DNA of 64,000 bases from the NCBI GenBank assembly GCA_036365515.1, contig CM070874.1, positions 22,456,709 through 22,520,708 on the forward strand. The letters are read 5' to 3'. This DNA is from Torymus aiolomorphi (taxonomy: Eukaryota > Arthropoda > Insecta > Hymenoptera > Torymidae). Under the pieces are notes generated by a model that did no database searches, had not been told where the DNA came from, and worked only from the letters and a program-made list of their open reading frames with translations. A program made the position numbers and the translations under genes. Every line of letters begins with the position of its first letter. The stretch's first letter is position 1. Below, piece after piece: positions 10,706-21,168 of this stretch.

Positions 10706-11599
10706 GGGTCCATCATTGCGCGGAGGAGGAGTGCGTACGCTATTGCACAGATGGCGCGAGTTGCGGATTTAAGATGACGACCGGGATGAGGCTGTCTGAG
10801 CGTCGCTGCACCCTTATTGTAGGAAGTTTCTGGTTCGAGGAGGCAGTATGAAACCCAGCGTTTGTTAACCTCCATAAAAGATGAAAAGGGCTATGTTCAT
10901 GCCTTTAAGTTCCTCTGGAAACGAGAACCCGAGGGGAATAAATTTAGTTTTTTGGTTTTAACATGGCTTTAAATTTAGAGCGCAAGTATTCTGTTAGCTT
11001 AAAATTCCAAAATTTTAGAATAATAAACCAAGTATGAATCGTGTCTAGGGGTGAAGTTTTAGTAAATAATTTAGTTTTTTTTTTAGGGTAAATTCTAATT
11101 AATAATTTAACCTAAGGGTGGTTCGTCAATTAGAAATTTTAAATTTTCAGGAAGATATATTTTATTATGAACGCGGTTTCATTTTAAATAATTTACCCCC
11201 CCCCCCTTTTGTGAATTTACAATGAAGCGCGGGTTTTAATTTTAAATAATTTAATTTTTTAAGGGTGAAGGGGGCCCCTGCCATCGCTCCCTTCCGTGAG
11301 ATGCTACCCATGGCTCGCCGGGACCCATCCTGATGTGGTGCATCAGATGTACTTCCGGTTTCCCATTTCCAGGGCGAAACAAGAGATTACTTCTGAACAT
11401 TTCTGATTCTAAAGAGCCCTGGCCATCTCTCCTATAACCCTTATTGTTTTAAATTTTTATTTATTTATTCAAATACAGTCAAAATACAATATTGCAGTTA
11501 GATCGCACGCGAAATATAAAAGTGGCACATACTGAAACGATATAACATGAATAAGTGAAAATATAATTATCGCATACAATGGAACGTAAACAGTTTTTT
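10706..11599. other. Gypsy A internal non-coding DNA
   Basis: Region between the foldback and the integrase C-terminus. AT-rich with poly-T and poly-C tracts (for example near 11191) and a GC-richer patch around 11270-11430. No gene recognised. Confidence 0.45.
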
Positions 11600-13263
11600 T
11601 TTTTTTTTCAATTCGGACGCAAGCATGCATGTTTTAATTTGTCCACATGGACTATTTTAGATCTATTATTTCCTAAATCTATCTTCGCGTTTCTCTCGCC
11701 AAATAATTCAATTATTTTGTATCACCCGGCGTATTGTTCATCGAATTTTCCCACCCGAGGCTCCTTTAATAAATATACTTTTTCCCCAATTTTAAAATCC
11801 TTTAAATTCAATTTTTGATCATAATATCGTTTAGACCGTTCCTTAGCTTTCAATAATCACTCACTCGCCATTTTCTGAGTATCATTAAGTTTAAATATCA
11901 ACTCATCCAGGAATGTTTCATAGGTTTTTTCAACGGTCTTAGTTTCGAATTCGGAGGGTAATCGCGCTTTTTGCCCAAATATTAATTCGTGGGGGGTGAA
12001 ACCGTGAGCGGAGTGCACCGACGTGTTATATGAGAAAATAGCCATTTTGATCCACATGTCCCAGTCGGTTTTATCAGTGTACATTTTTAGATATTCTACT
12101 AATGAGTGGTGGCTTCGTTCCAGCGATCCCATAGTCTGCGGGTGGAAGGAGGTGGATCGTAATTGTTTTATTTTAAATATCTTGGCCACCCTTTGCATTA
12201 GATTACTTTGAAAATTGCTACCCTGGTCGGTTTTGATTGCTTCCGGGCAACCAAACCGTGTGATGAAGGCATGTACCAGAGTCGTGGCGACCATTTCGGC
12301 GGTCATATCGGGAATTGGAAGTGCGTCGGAGTATTTAGTTAGGTTGCATTGGAGGGTTAAGATATATTTATTTCCGGTTATTGTTACGGGTAGGAGATCC
12401 ACTATATCCATTTCTAGGACCTCGAAAGCCTTGCTAGGGGTGGTGGTAATGATCATTGGCTTTCTTGGTTTTACGCGAACTAATTTTTTACGTTGACAAC
12501 CCTCGCACGTCCGTACATATTGGGAGATGTCTTCTTTTATTCCGGGCCAGAAAAATCTTTCGCGAACGCAATGATAAGTTTTAGCAACCCTCTTGTGTCC
12601 TCCTATGGCGGAGTCACGAGCTTCATTAATTATCCCTAATCTGTCGCCGGGGGGTGGTATCGTTGGTATCGTGACTTCGCCAGTGCAGATTGTGAGTTTG
12701 GGGTTCTCGCCTTTCCATTGCGCGCGTAAAGCGAGTTCTATTGGCAACCAATGGTTCTGTTCTAAACCATCCTCGGTCTTAGAGATACTCACGGATGTTA
12801 TCTTATCTTTTATCATGACTGTTCGGAGGGAGTTTAAACAATGTATTATTACGGCTGTTTTCGCGGTTTCGCCAGCCTTTTCTTTAATAAATAAGGAGTA
12901 TATAATTCTTCCGTTTAATAAATCAGTCTGGGTAATTGCGCCAACACCTAATGGCTCAGTCCTAAATCTATTAAGGTCAATCATTTCCGATACTGCTAAT
13001 TGTTGACAAATTGGAGTGCTTGGTTCGCAGTCGACAGACATAAAATGCGCGATATTGTCTCGTCTCATGAAGAGTTGATCTCGAGAGTATTCTATAGATG
13101 CTATGAGCAGGATTTTATCTAACCTATTCGTGTGGGGTGTTTTTTGGGGGTGGTGTTTATAGGTAGTTGTGTCGCTTTGTCCACACAGGACTGTGTCTGG
13201 TTGTCCACAAAGGATCATGTATCGCTGTCCACACAGGACTGTGTTGTATTGTCCACACAGCAT
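11600..13263 (-). pseudogene. Gypsy A integrase
   Basis: Retroviral-type integrase that would insert the element cDNA. Minus-strand translation shows a degenerate zinc-binding segment (HKRVAKTYH...CEGCQ) and a catalytic core with LEMDIVD (Asp), KTDQGSNF (Asp) and MGSLERSHHS (Glu). There are 35 residues between the last Asp and the Glu, so it is DD35E. After KMASE a TGA at about 11857 interrupts the C-terminal domain. This then continues in the same frame (KVYLLKEPRVGKFDEQYAG) to another stop and ends near 11600. Upstream it follows an unusually long RNase H-integrase linker with a frameshift near 13200. Confidence 0.85.
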
Positions 13264-13387
13264 CGTGTATCGCTGTCCACACAGGACTGTGTTTTATTGT
13301 CTACACAGGACCGTGTATCGCTGTCCACACAGGACTGTGTTTGGTTGTCCACAAAGGATCGTGTATCACTGTCCACACAGGACGGTG
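13176..13387 (-). repeat. 21-bp minisatellite inside gypsy A pol
   Basis: About ten 21-bp units related to CTGTCCACACAGGACTGTGT, partly arranged as 42-bp dimers. The step is a multiple of three, so all frames stay open. On the pol strand it encodes a 7-residue repeat of the type SCVDSDT/RSCVDNK. It sits between RNase H and integrase. Confidence 0.9.
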
Positions 13388-14026
13388 GTCCGCGTGTTTT
13401 ATTCCCACAGAATAGGGTAGGAGGGTCTGCACAGGACTGCTTTACGGCTATTAATGTTTCGGGGAGCATGGTTATGTGAAATTGCGAATATTGTCTTACT
13501 TTAACTATTTTATTCTCTACGTCATCTTTTGAATCATCGGATGCATTATCGGAGGAAAACGAGTTATCTATTGTCAGTTCTTGGGGCGCGACCACCCCTT
13601 GAACCCCAGTATGTATCTTTTCAGCCCTACCTTTGGCTGACGGAACTTCTTGATAGGAATTTTGCTGTTGGTTCCCGGCCCTATCATTCTCAACGTGTGT
13701 GGAAGTCGTACGGCCTGAGGTCACATAGTCCACAGCTCCCCCAGCATACGTGAGAGCATCGGTTGTATGCCTCACGTCCGGAAATCCGCCTGTCAGGGTT
13801 TCTTGATGGGAATTTTCCCGTAGGCCCCCGGCGCTCTCCTCGACACGTGCGGGAGTACTGCGGCCCGTGGGGATTTCTTGATAGGAATTTTCCTGTAGGC
13901 CCCCCCCCCCCCCCGATACGCGCGAAGGCATCAGACACCTTATTTGTGCCTGGTACTCTCCTAGCATTACTTCTTCCCCTTGCGAGGGCATCAGCCGCGT
14001 TAACCGCAACTGGAAATTCCCCTGCG
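13264..14026 (-). pseudogene. Expanded RNase H-integrase linker of gypsy A
   Basis: Open on the minus strand (frame ending at 13215), with low-complexity sequence rich in Gly, Ser, Thr, Glu and Asp. It contains two similar blocks (LQENSYQEIPTG and LRENSHQETLTG) encoded by a direct DNA repeat near 13790-13890, plus a C homopolymer at about 13900-13914. Together with flanking linker sequence it separates RNase H from integrase by well over 1 kb, much more than usual in gypsy elements. No catalytic motif is seen. It may be a repeat-driven expansion or a tolerated disordered region. Confidence 0.5.
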
Positions 14027-14760
14027 CTACTCCTCCTTCCAGAGGGCATCGGGTACGCGCCCTACAACCGGCATCCGTCTAGAGCTAACCTCGGCCACGA
14101 GATCCGTAGCCGCTACCCCTTCTGTTGAAGGGACAGTGCTATGTCCGTCCGTCGGTCTGTCAATGCCTGTCAAGTTGTTGTCTCGTCCGGTTAAGGTATA
14201 GGTGTGTTCTGGATTTTCTGATCGTTCGGATTCTTGGTTGTCAGTATTATTATTAACAAGAAACATGCTTTCTATATTCGTTTCTGAAACCAATTCCTCC
14301 GGATCATAATCATCGGGGTCCATAGACATAGGAGCTGAGGAGGGTACAGAGTTTCTGGACAATGCATCCGCATTCATATTTATCTTTCCCGGTTTATGCG
14401 TGATCTCATAATCATACTCCATTAACAGTATTTTCCATCTACTTATCCTTGCGATTGGATCCTTTAGTCTATGCAACCACAATAATGGCCTGTGGTCAGT
14501 TAGTAGGGTGAACTTCCTACCGTGGAGATATGGTCTAAATTGTTTTACCGCGTGAATGATAGCTAGTAATTCTTTCTCTGTGGTCGTATATTTTAATTCG
14601 GCGTGAATTAATGCCCTTGACGTATAAGCTATCGGGAGATCCTTCCCTATTACACCATGGCTCAGTACCCCCCTGGAGCATAATCGGACGCGTCTGTTGT
14701 CACTATAAAGGGCTCATTAAAGTTAGGATACTGTAATATTGGTTTAGAACAAAGGATTTG
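14027..14760 (-). pseudogene. Gypsy A RNase H
   Basis: The C-terminal half is clear: LLWLHRLKDPIARISRW then YEITHKPGKINMNADALSR, the conserved end of gypsy RNase H domains, at about 14480-14350. The N-terminal half (14483-14760) is in a different frame and contains stops. The domain would remove the RNA strand during reverse transcription. It is followed by an acidic Asn/Asp-rich linker. Confidence 0.75.
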
Positions 14761-14762
14761 CT

Positions 14763-15902
14763 TCAACGCGACGAAGGCTTCCTCCTGCTCGTTCCCCCAT
14801 AAGAAGTGGCTATCCTTCTGTAAAAGGTGGTGAAGTGGTTTAGCAATTCTAGCAAAATCAGGGATGTACCCGCTAAACCTAAGAATTGCTTTATATTTTT
14901 AGGGTTTTTTGGATGAGCAAATTCAAAGACGGCTCGAATTTTCTGGGGGTCGGGTTCTACTCCCCTTTCGGATATTACGTGACCTAGGTAGACGACCTCT
15001 TTCCTTAGGAAAAGACACTTGTCAGGTTGCAAGGTGAGACCCGCGGTTTTCAGTCTCCCAAATAATTTTTTAGCTTTTCGGGCATGATCTTCCAGAGAAT
15101 CGGCGTATATTACTATATCGTCCATGTATACGAATAATTCGATACATTGCAATCCGCTAAGAATCTTATACATACGTAACTGGAACGTAGAGGAGGAACC
15201 TTTTAGACCCATCGGCATTCGTTTATATTGTAAATGATTGAATGGGCTGGAAAACGCCGTTTTGGGTGCATCGGCGGGGTCAACTGGTACCTGGTGAAAC
15301 CCTGAAGCTAGATCTAGAGTGGAAAAGTATTTGTTCCTACCAAGTTGATCTAGGATTTCCGTTATATTGGGAAGGGGATATGCGGATGCGATGGTTTTTT
15401 CATTCAGAGCTCGAAAGTCTATTACTAGTCGCCATCGTTTATTTCCCTGTGAATCTGGTTTCTTTGGAACTATCCACAATGGTGAGTTATATGGTGATTC
15501 CGACTCCTCTACTATATCGTTATCGATCAATTCCTGAACGTGCTTTTGTACTATATCGCGCAGATGAGGGGGATAACGATACTGTTTAATATTTATAGGA
15601 ATGTTATCAGTTGTTGGGATTTTATGCGTGATCTTGGAGGTTTTGCTGAGCTTGTCACCCGGTAAGTGAAATTGGCAGGGGAAATCTGATACGAGCTGCA
15701 CTATACTATTTCTCTCCTCTTGGCCGAGATCTTTTAAATCTAGAACCTCGATTATTTTATTTATTCTGGTTCGCGTATTCGCTTCGTCTCGGGACTTATC
15801 TGTTGTTTTAATCATCCATACCGGCTTTACTGTATTATCAAATGCTTCTAGCTGGAGAGTGGGTATAACGAGATTTATGTTCTCCGTGGTTGAATTTATC
15901 AA
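14763..15902 (-). pseudogene. Gypsy A reverse transcriptase
   Basis: RNA-dependent DNA polymerase domain of pol. It has the standard gypsy blocks in order: PYNSPLWIVPKK, WRLVIDFRALNEKT, FSTLDLASGFHQV, the catalytic FVYMDDIVIYA box, CLFLRKEVVYLGHVI and KNIKQFLGLAG. The core is open over about 330 residues and the YMDD active site is intact. The frame is lost downstream where RNase H should begin, and upstream at the junction to the protease. Confidence 0.92.
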
Positions 15903-16440
15903 AAATAACTACTTTTCCATTTTTATTAGTGACCAAACATTCCCCAATAAAAACTCCGGGTCCGGCATTTACCTTGGGTATGTATCCGATAGAGTGAGTT
16001 GGATTTTGAATTGAAAATTGAATTAGGGTTTTCGTTCTGGCGGCTAAATAAAAGGTGTTGTGGCTAACGAAAGGGACTGTCTCCCATGCATCCCCGTACA
16101 GAAGGGCATCATCCTCGAAGGATAGTATCGCTTGTTGTTCCTTCAAGAATTCTACTCCCAATTCCATCCGCCTTCACCGGAAAACTATCAGGCACAATGT
16201 TTAATCTACATACGATCCCAGTTTTATTTTCACGTAACCGTTGGTTAGAACAAGCAATTCGCTGATTCCTGCTAATCTGTACAACCTATTCTTGCGAATT
16301 TGCATACCGGGTTTTAACAGATTTCGCTTGATAATATTTAACTCGGATCGGGTATCAATGAGAAAACGCGGCATTTCCTTAGTTAAATCCTCGTTTTTTA
16401 TCGCGACAATCGGAGAACTTATCCCCTCGGAAGTACTGGC
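15838..16440 (-). pseudogene. Gypsy A protease and protease-RT linker
   Basis: Aspartic protease that would cleave Gag-Pol. The active-site segment around 16360-16330 reads PRFLIDTRSELNIIK, so the catalytic DTG is DTR here, a Gly to Arg change expected to kill the enzyme. The frame stops after GSYVD near 16205. A linker frame MELGVEFLKEQQAIL... (16167-15838) leads towards RT. Confidence 0.7.
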
Positions 16441-16873
16441 GGCAACGATAACAGCGCGGGTATGGACGCGGTCTGATTGTTGTTGCGAGGGTTCGCCGTC
16501 GCGCCGGTATGGCGACCCCCGATTGAGTTTAAATGACCAGGGTTAGTGACGGAGAGTTGCTGTTGCGGATAATTAGCGATGGATGGGTGGCCGTTGCCTA
16601 ATGGGTGGTTAGGGTTGGCGGGGAAGTTGGGATCTGGTGAGTAATTGGGAAAATTTTGTCGCGCTCTACACATGCCATAGTTGTGCCCTTGGGTTTTGCA
16701 ATAATTGCAATAGAGACCGCTATAATTAGCCTTTTTCCTGCAGTTTCGCGAGAGGTGCCCTGGTTCGCCGCACCTGTAACATCGGCGTTTTTCGCTAGGA
16801 GATGAGCTCTTTTCCCCTGATTCGGCGACATGACAATATGCTCGCTTCCTATTATCGTCCATCTTATTGTTAT
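16419..16873 (-). pseudogene. Gypsy A Gag nucleocapsid with two zinc knuckles
   Basis: C-terminal part of Gag. Two CCHC knuckles are intact: CYRCGEPGHLSRNC (about 16780-16740) and CNYCKTQGHNYGMC (about 16712-16671), followed by an Asn/Pro-rich tail. These bind genomic RNA during packaging. The upstream part of Gag is separated from it by the insertion at 16874-18515. Confidence 0.85.
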
Positions 16874-17093
16874 ACTCACACATACATACAATAATCAATA
16901 ATAATCATTAATTATAAAAGAATAACACACATTTTATTTAAGATCGTAGATACATAATAATAACGTGTTATCGATAACAACGTCTCAAATCAACTAACTG
17001 AATAAACAAACTGAACTCGAAAAACTAACTAACTGTGTTGCCTAGCAACGCTTCTTGTTCCAACGTTCGATGTTGGTGTGCCGATATATAACA
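16874..17093 (-). repeat. LTR of element C, minus orientation
   Basis: On the minus strand it starts TGTTATATATCGG just after GAAAAGAAGGGGGATAA and contains AATAAA in a TTAAATAAAATGTG context. It ends ...GTGTGAGT at the insertion edge. Confidence 0.75.
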
Positions 17094-17698
17094 TTATCCC
17101 CCTTCTTTTCATATTGTCGTCCCGACAATCTTCAGAAAGTAACGAAAGAGAGAACTTCTTTTCCAAGCGGGTTGATCTTGGGTTCATCCAGTCGCAAGGC
17201 CCGTCTCTTGAAAAATATGAACCTTTTCTTCATAATCAATCAAAATAACATCTTCAAGCAGGATGATCCTTCGCTCAAGGCCAAAGGTCCTGTCTCTTGA
17301 AAAATGTAAATTTCTTCTTCATAATCTTGTCAAAATAGCATCTTCTTCAAGCAGGATGATCCTTCGCTCAAGGCCAAAGGTCCTGTCTCTTGAATTGATC
17401 CATCTTGAGTTCTTAAAAACATCTTGAAATCATTTTCAAATCTTCTTGAAATCGTCTACTTTTAAGCGGGTTGATCCTTGACTCATCTAGCCAAAGGACC
17501 CCTCTCTTAAAATGTAGAATCGTCATTTTTGGGTATCATCATGTCATCATCGGTGGGTAGAGTCATGGTGGTAATTCTTGGACATAAGTGGGGAGTTTGC
17601 ATGCTGTGGTACCTCACCTCTGTCCCTGCTCTGGCATTTGCCCTGTGTCTCACGGGAAAAACCACAGCTCAAAATAACCGTGAGTAGAGCAGAACAAA

Positions 17699-17917
17699 TT
17701 ATCTAACGTGATAGGTTGCCAATCGATCAATATGAATGATCTTCTTTTTGTATTTTGGTGTCTTTTGGATGCAGAAAATGACATCATTGATCTTTTTGAC
17801 AATCGTATAAGGTCCTTCCCAATCACTTTGGAACTTCGGAGTCCTTCCTTTGACTCGGCGAGGATTATACAACCAAACTTTCTGTTGTTCTTGAAAATTG
17901 ACATGTCTGGATGTCAA
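17699..17917 (-). pseudogene. Element C integrase C-terminal fragment
   Basis: Translation NFQEQQKVWLYNPRRVKG, SDWEGPYTIVKKINDVIF and IHIDRLATY matches the C-terminal, SH3-like end of gypsy integrases of the 412/mdg1 type. Only this tail is present. It is followed by about 600 bp of 3' untranslated DNA, the purine tract and the minus-strand LTR, so this arm represents the 3' end of an element. Confidence 0.75.
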
Positions 17918-18313
17918 GAAACGGGCCCTTTGGCCGTGTGCGAAGGATCAGCCCGCTTGAAGATGATGCCATTTTGATTCGGTTTCGGAAGAGGAGAACT
18001 ATTCTTCAAGAGACGGGCCCTTTGGCCGTGTGCGAAGGATCAGTCCGCTTGAAGAAGACGTCTTCTCTTTCGTTTTATTTTAAGATTGTCGGGACGACAA
18101 TCTAAAAGGATGGAGAATAACGACACGATGATACCCAAAAATGACGATTCTATTTTTTAAGAGACGGGTCCTCTGACCAGATAAGTCAAGGATAAACCCG
18201 CTTAAAACTAGATGATTTCAAGATGATTTCAAGATGATTTCAAAATGATTTAAAGAATTCAAGATGAACCAATTCTGATTGTCGGGACGACAATCTGAAA
18301 GAAGGGGGAATAA

Positions 18314-18515
18314 TGTTATGTGTTCGTCTACCATCATCGAACATAAGAACAAAAGCGTTGCCAAGCGACTAGTTTTGTTGTTCTCGATTCGAGTTAGTTA
18401 GTTGATTCGAGACGTTGTCGTTGATAACATGTTTTATTGTGTGTGCTTATGATCTTAAATAAAGTTATATGTTATTCTTTTGTAATTATGGTTATTATTA
18501 ATTATTGTGTGAGCA
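18314..18515 (+). repeat. LTR of element C, plus orientation
   Basis: Starts TGTTATGTGTTCG directly after GAAAGAAGGGGGAATAA (purine tract). Contains AATAAAG near 18460 and ends GTGTGAGCA. It is homologous to, but visibly diverged from, 16874-17093. Confidence 0.75.
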
Positions 18516-18518
18516 TTA

Positions 18519-19777
18519 TCATAATGCAACTCTGCGCTGTTGTACATACTTCTCACAATTTATAGCGGTACTGATGGCCTGCTCTAGGGTAGTGGACACC
18601 TTTCCGATCATGCGCGTCGCTATGTCTGAATTTAACCCCAGGGTAAAACATTCTATCGCCGTATTCGTAGTTCCTTCGATCATCCCGCGTGCCACGAGAG
18701 GGTTGAAAATCTCATCGACTAATTCGCGCGCTTTCTGCAGGATTTTTGTTACCCGTAATCCGTATTCTGACACCTTTTCTTGCGGGTTTTGTTTAACGCG
18801 TGCTAAATCCGTTTGAACCTGGGGCAGATTCTGACTGGGGGAAAAAACTCCTTTTAACTCTAACAAAAGTTGATCCAGATTGTCAAAGGATTTGAATTGT
18901 AAATAATCGCTGGCTTTCCGGGTAACGCGTGATTTTACCAATTTCATGAAGAAATGTTTATCGCCAGAGTTCACAAAGTTTTCCGCTTCTCTGCATTCTC
19001 TAATGAAGCAATTTACGGAAATATTTTTCCCGTTAAATTCGGGCAGTATTAGTACTATCTCATTCGTTTTTTGTATAGCTAGACATTAAGCCTGACGCAA
19101 CAGATTTTTGATTAATCGAGTTTACTGAATTATTGTCGAAGTGGTCTCGCGTAACCAAGTCGTCCGGAATACTTCGAAAGATCGGAGCAGGGTTAAACGG
19201 TGGTCTGATTACCGGCGTGATCGGCTCTGCGCGGTTATTCGTCGTTAAGTCAAGAATTTCAACATTATCGGATACATCAATGTTTTTATTTACCCGCTTT
19301 CATGTCTCGGAAATCGACCATGATCCGGACGCTTGTTCACTACTTTCCGACATGTTTACGCGGGATGCTCGCTCGCTCGCTCGGGTTACTTAGCTTCGGT
19401 GAAGTTTCTGTCCCGCAGGTGGCCTCAGTGACCCGGATGGTGGACGGTGCCTCGTGGTTGGTGTTGGAAGTTCGTGGCAAGTGGTCCGCAGCTATCAGAG
19501 TGACGTGACGGTCGTTTAAGTGGTGCTGATTTACGTGGTGGCGATGGTGATGACTGGCAGGTGGTTGTTAGCACCAGCAGTACTTGCAGGTAGGTGGCAC
19601 GGAAAGGCAATGCCCTGACCGTAGGTGCTGACTGGAGCGAAGTTGGTATGGACTTCCCCGGTTGTATGACAGTCGTCTGGGACTTGGCCTTGGAGCTGCG
19701 ACGTCGTTTTCGCTCTTGTATCCTGAATCTGGAGCGCCTTTCCGTGGGTCAGGGGGAGATTCGATGAGGTCGCTCAT
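18519..19777 (-). pseudogene. Gypsy A Gag, capsid part
   Basis: The structural part of Gag. A clear capsid-like frame (18974-18519) reads KHFFMKLVKSRVT, LDQLLLELKGVF, DLARVKQNPQEKVSEYGLRV and ECFTLGLNSDIATRM, typical of gypsy Gag. Upstream, LPEFNGKNISVNCFIRE continues it in another register. A plausible N-terminus is the ATG at 19777 (MSDLIESPPDPRKG), about 170 bases from the primer-binding site. The frame breaks several times between 19570 and 18975. Confidence 0.7.
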
Positions 19778-19946
19778 GAAGTCTTTCTATTGGATTGGGC
19801 ATTTCTCACTTTGATGCTTGCCGTGGATCCAATTCCTAGATCAGATGTCCGGCATTCGCCCGTGTTCCAGGGGAAACCACGGCTCAAAACCCTGGACGGA
19901 ACACCGTTCTGGATTTCAGTCTCTTTTCACTCGCGAACTCCTCAAA

Positions 19947-19967
19947 CGAATCCCACCGCTATCACCA
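19947..19967 (-). other. Primer-binding site of gypsy A (tRNA-Leu-like)
   Basis: Three to four bases inside the 5' LTR edge the element strand reads TGGTGATAGCGGTGGGATTCG. Its complement, CGAATCCCACCGCTATCACCA, resembles a tRNA-Leu 3' end plus CCA, with about two mismatches by memory. This fixes the 5' LTR and the direction of the element. Confidence 0.6.
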
Positions 19968-19971
19968 AAAT

Positions 19972-21168
19972 TGTTACGACCCGAGTTGGTCTTTTAGAGT
20001 AGAAAGGCTTCTACAATGGTCGCCAGGTTGACCTAAATTGTGATGTGGGATCGTTTGTTTGTAAAGTGCTGAAGCGCAAGGAGACGCGGGAAATTCGAAA
20101 TAAAATACTAGCCAGAAATAAAGTTAACTTCACTGTTTATTTATTTATTTACTGGACAAAGTTCTTTTGGCTCGAACAATTTATCGACGACGCGTGACTC
20201 TAAGATTCTGCTCAATCTGAGCGGGAGATGAAGCCCTTGGGCGCAACATCCACAAGTGCAGCAGAGTACCATAATAGCAACGACCCAAGGTTTCGGAGCT
20301 ACGGAGCGTCTCATGTGCTCGGTAGCGACTGCCCGAGGCCGGCGGTGAGGCCCAATTTATATTCTGGGTCGTAGGTGGAGCTTCAGGTTGGTAGTGGGAG
20401 GCAGCATGGTGTAGAGGCTGTAGAGCGCCAGATTGCCCCAGAGGCCTCCCCCGCTCCAAAGTCGGGGGCGTAGCGGTGGAGGGGCCCCTGACCAGAAAAT
20501 AGGGTCGAGAATGATAGGCAGCGGGTGGTGGACCACCCCCCCCCCCAGTGGCGTCGGGTGCCGCTGGTTCGTGATTGGTCGTTGGTGACGGCTCGGGCCG
20601 TTAGGTCGTTGCGCGCCACTGCGCGTTGGCTCCAGGAATTGTTTGTCACTGCTGAACCGTTGACTTGTCCTTGAGGTGACCCTTGTTGACGACTGTCAGC
20701 TGTCTCTGGGGGTGGCTCACGGGTAAACACTTCTTGGAAGTGTTTACGCCTTCCGCCTCTCGGAAGCGTTTACGCGCTCGTCCATTGGAATGACCTTATT
20801 GTCGTGTGTCGCTCGCCTCAAGGTCATCCTTGTTGTTGCCTGCCGCTTGCCTAAAGGTCTCTCGTGTTGTCCCCTCTCGATTGCCCTTGAGATGACTTCC
20901 TGCAACAGAGCTTTTTTCCTACCCGAGCGAGCTTTTATAATTAATTATTATTACGGGCGCCGTTATTGAATTGTTAATTATTATTTCTCACGTAATTGAC
21001 GGATCATTAATTAATCGCAAATCATTTATTTATCGTAATAGTTTAACGCGCCTGCTTCGTCATTAATAGTTAAATTACCATAGCGCAATTATAAGAGCAA
21101 TAATTTCGTTATTGCTTGTTTTATTAATAATTCCTATTCGGGTCATTATTTATTATTCGTTTAATTAA
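19972..21168 (-). repeat. 5' LTR of gypsy A
   Basis: About 1197 bp, from TGTTACGACC at 19972 to TTAATTAA at 21168. Contains the TATA-like TATAAATT (element strand) at 20361-20354. It is close to the 3' LTR except for an extra segment of about 50 bp around 20155-20215. The presence of the primer-binding site marks it as the 5' LTR. Confidence 0.9.

Larger units (their letters stand above)
16874..18515. mobile_element. Head-to-head LTR pair of a second gypsy family (element C)
   Basis: Inserted in gypsy A gag between apparent 4-bp TTAT duplications (16870-16873 and 18516-18519). It carries an LTR on the minus strand (16874-17093) and a related LTR on the plus strand (18314-18515). The inner edge of each is preceded by a polypurine tract (AAGAAGGGGG), so both outer ends are U5 ends. 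The interior is an imperfect palindrome of 3' untranslated DNA with repeated GGGCCC..TTGG..AAGGATCA-like blocks, plus one integrase C-terminus. The arms are clearly diverged and unequal in length. Confidence 0.75.
6482..21168 (-). mobile_element. Ty3/gypsy element A, full length with nested insertions
   Basis: Two long LTRs (6482-7636 and 19972-21168) flank gag, protease, reverse transcriptase, RNase H and integrase, all on the minus strand in gypsy order. A primer-binding site lies beside the 5' LTR and a purine tract beside the 3' LTR. Inserted later are a head-to-head LTR pair in gag (16874-18515) and nested foldbacks (9605-10705). All reading frames are damaged and the protease has lost its DTG motif. 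I could not see a matching target duplication at 6478-6481 and 21169-21172. Confidence 0.9.

Noticed and set aside
13132..13479. Cys/Val/His-rich plus-strand proteins
   Set aside because: Antisense translations of the 21-bp minisatellite in gypsy A pol.
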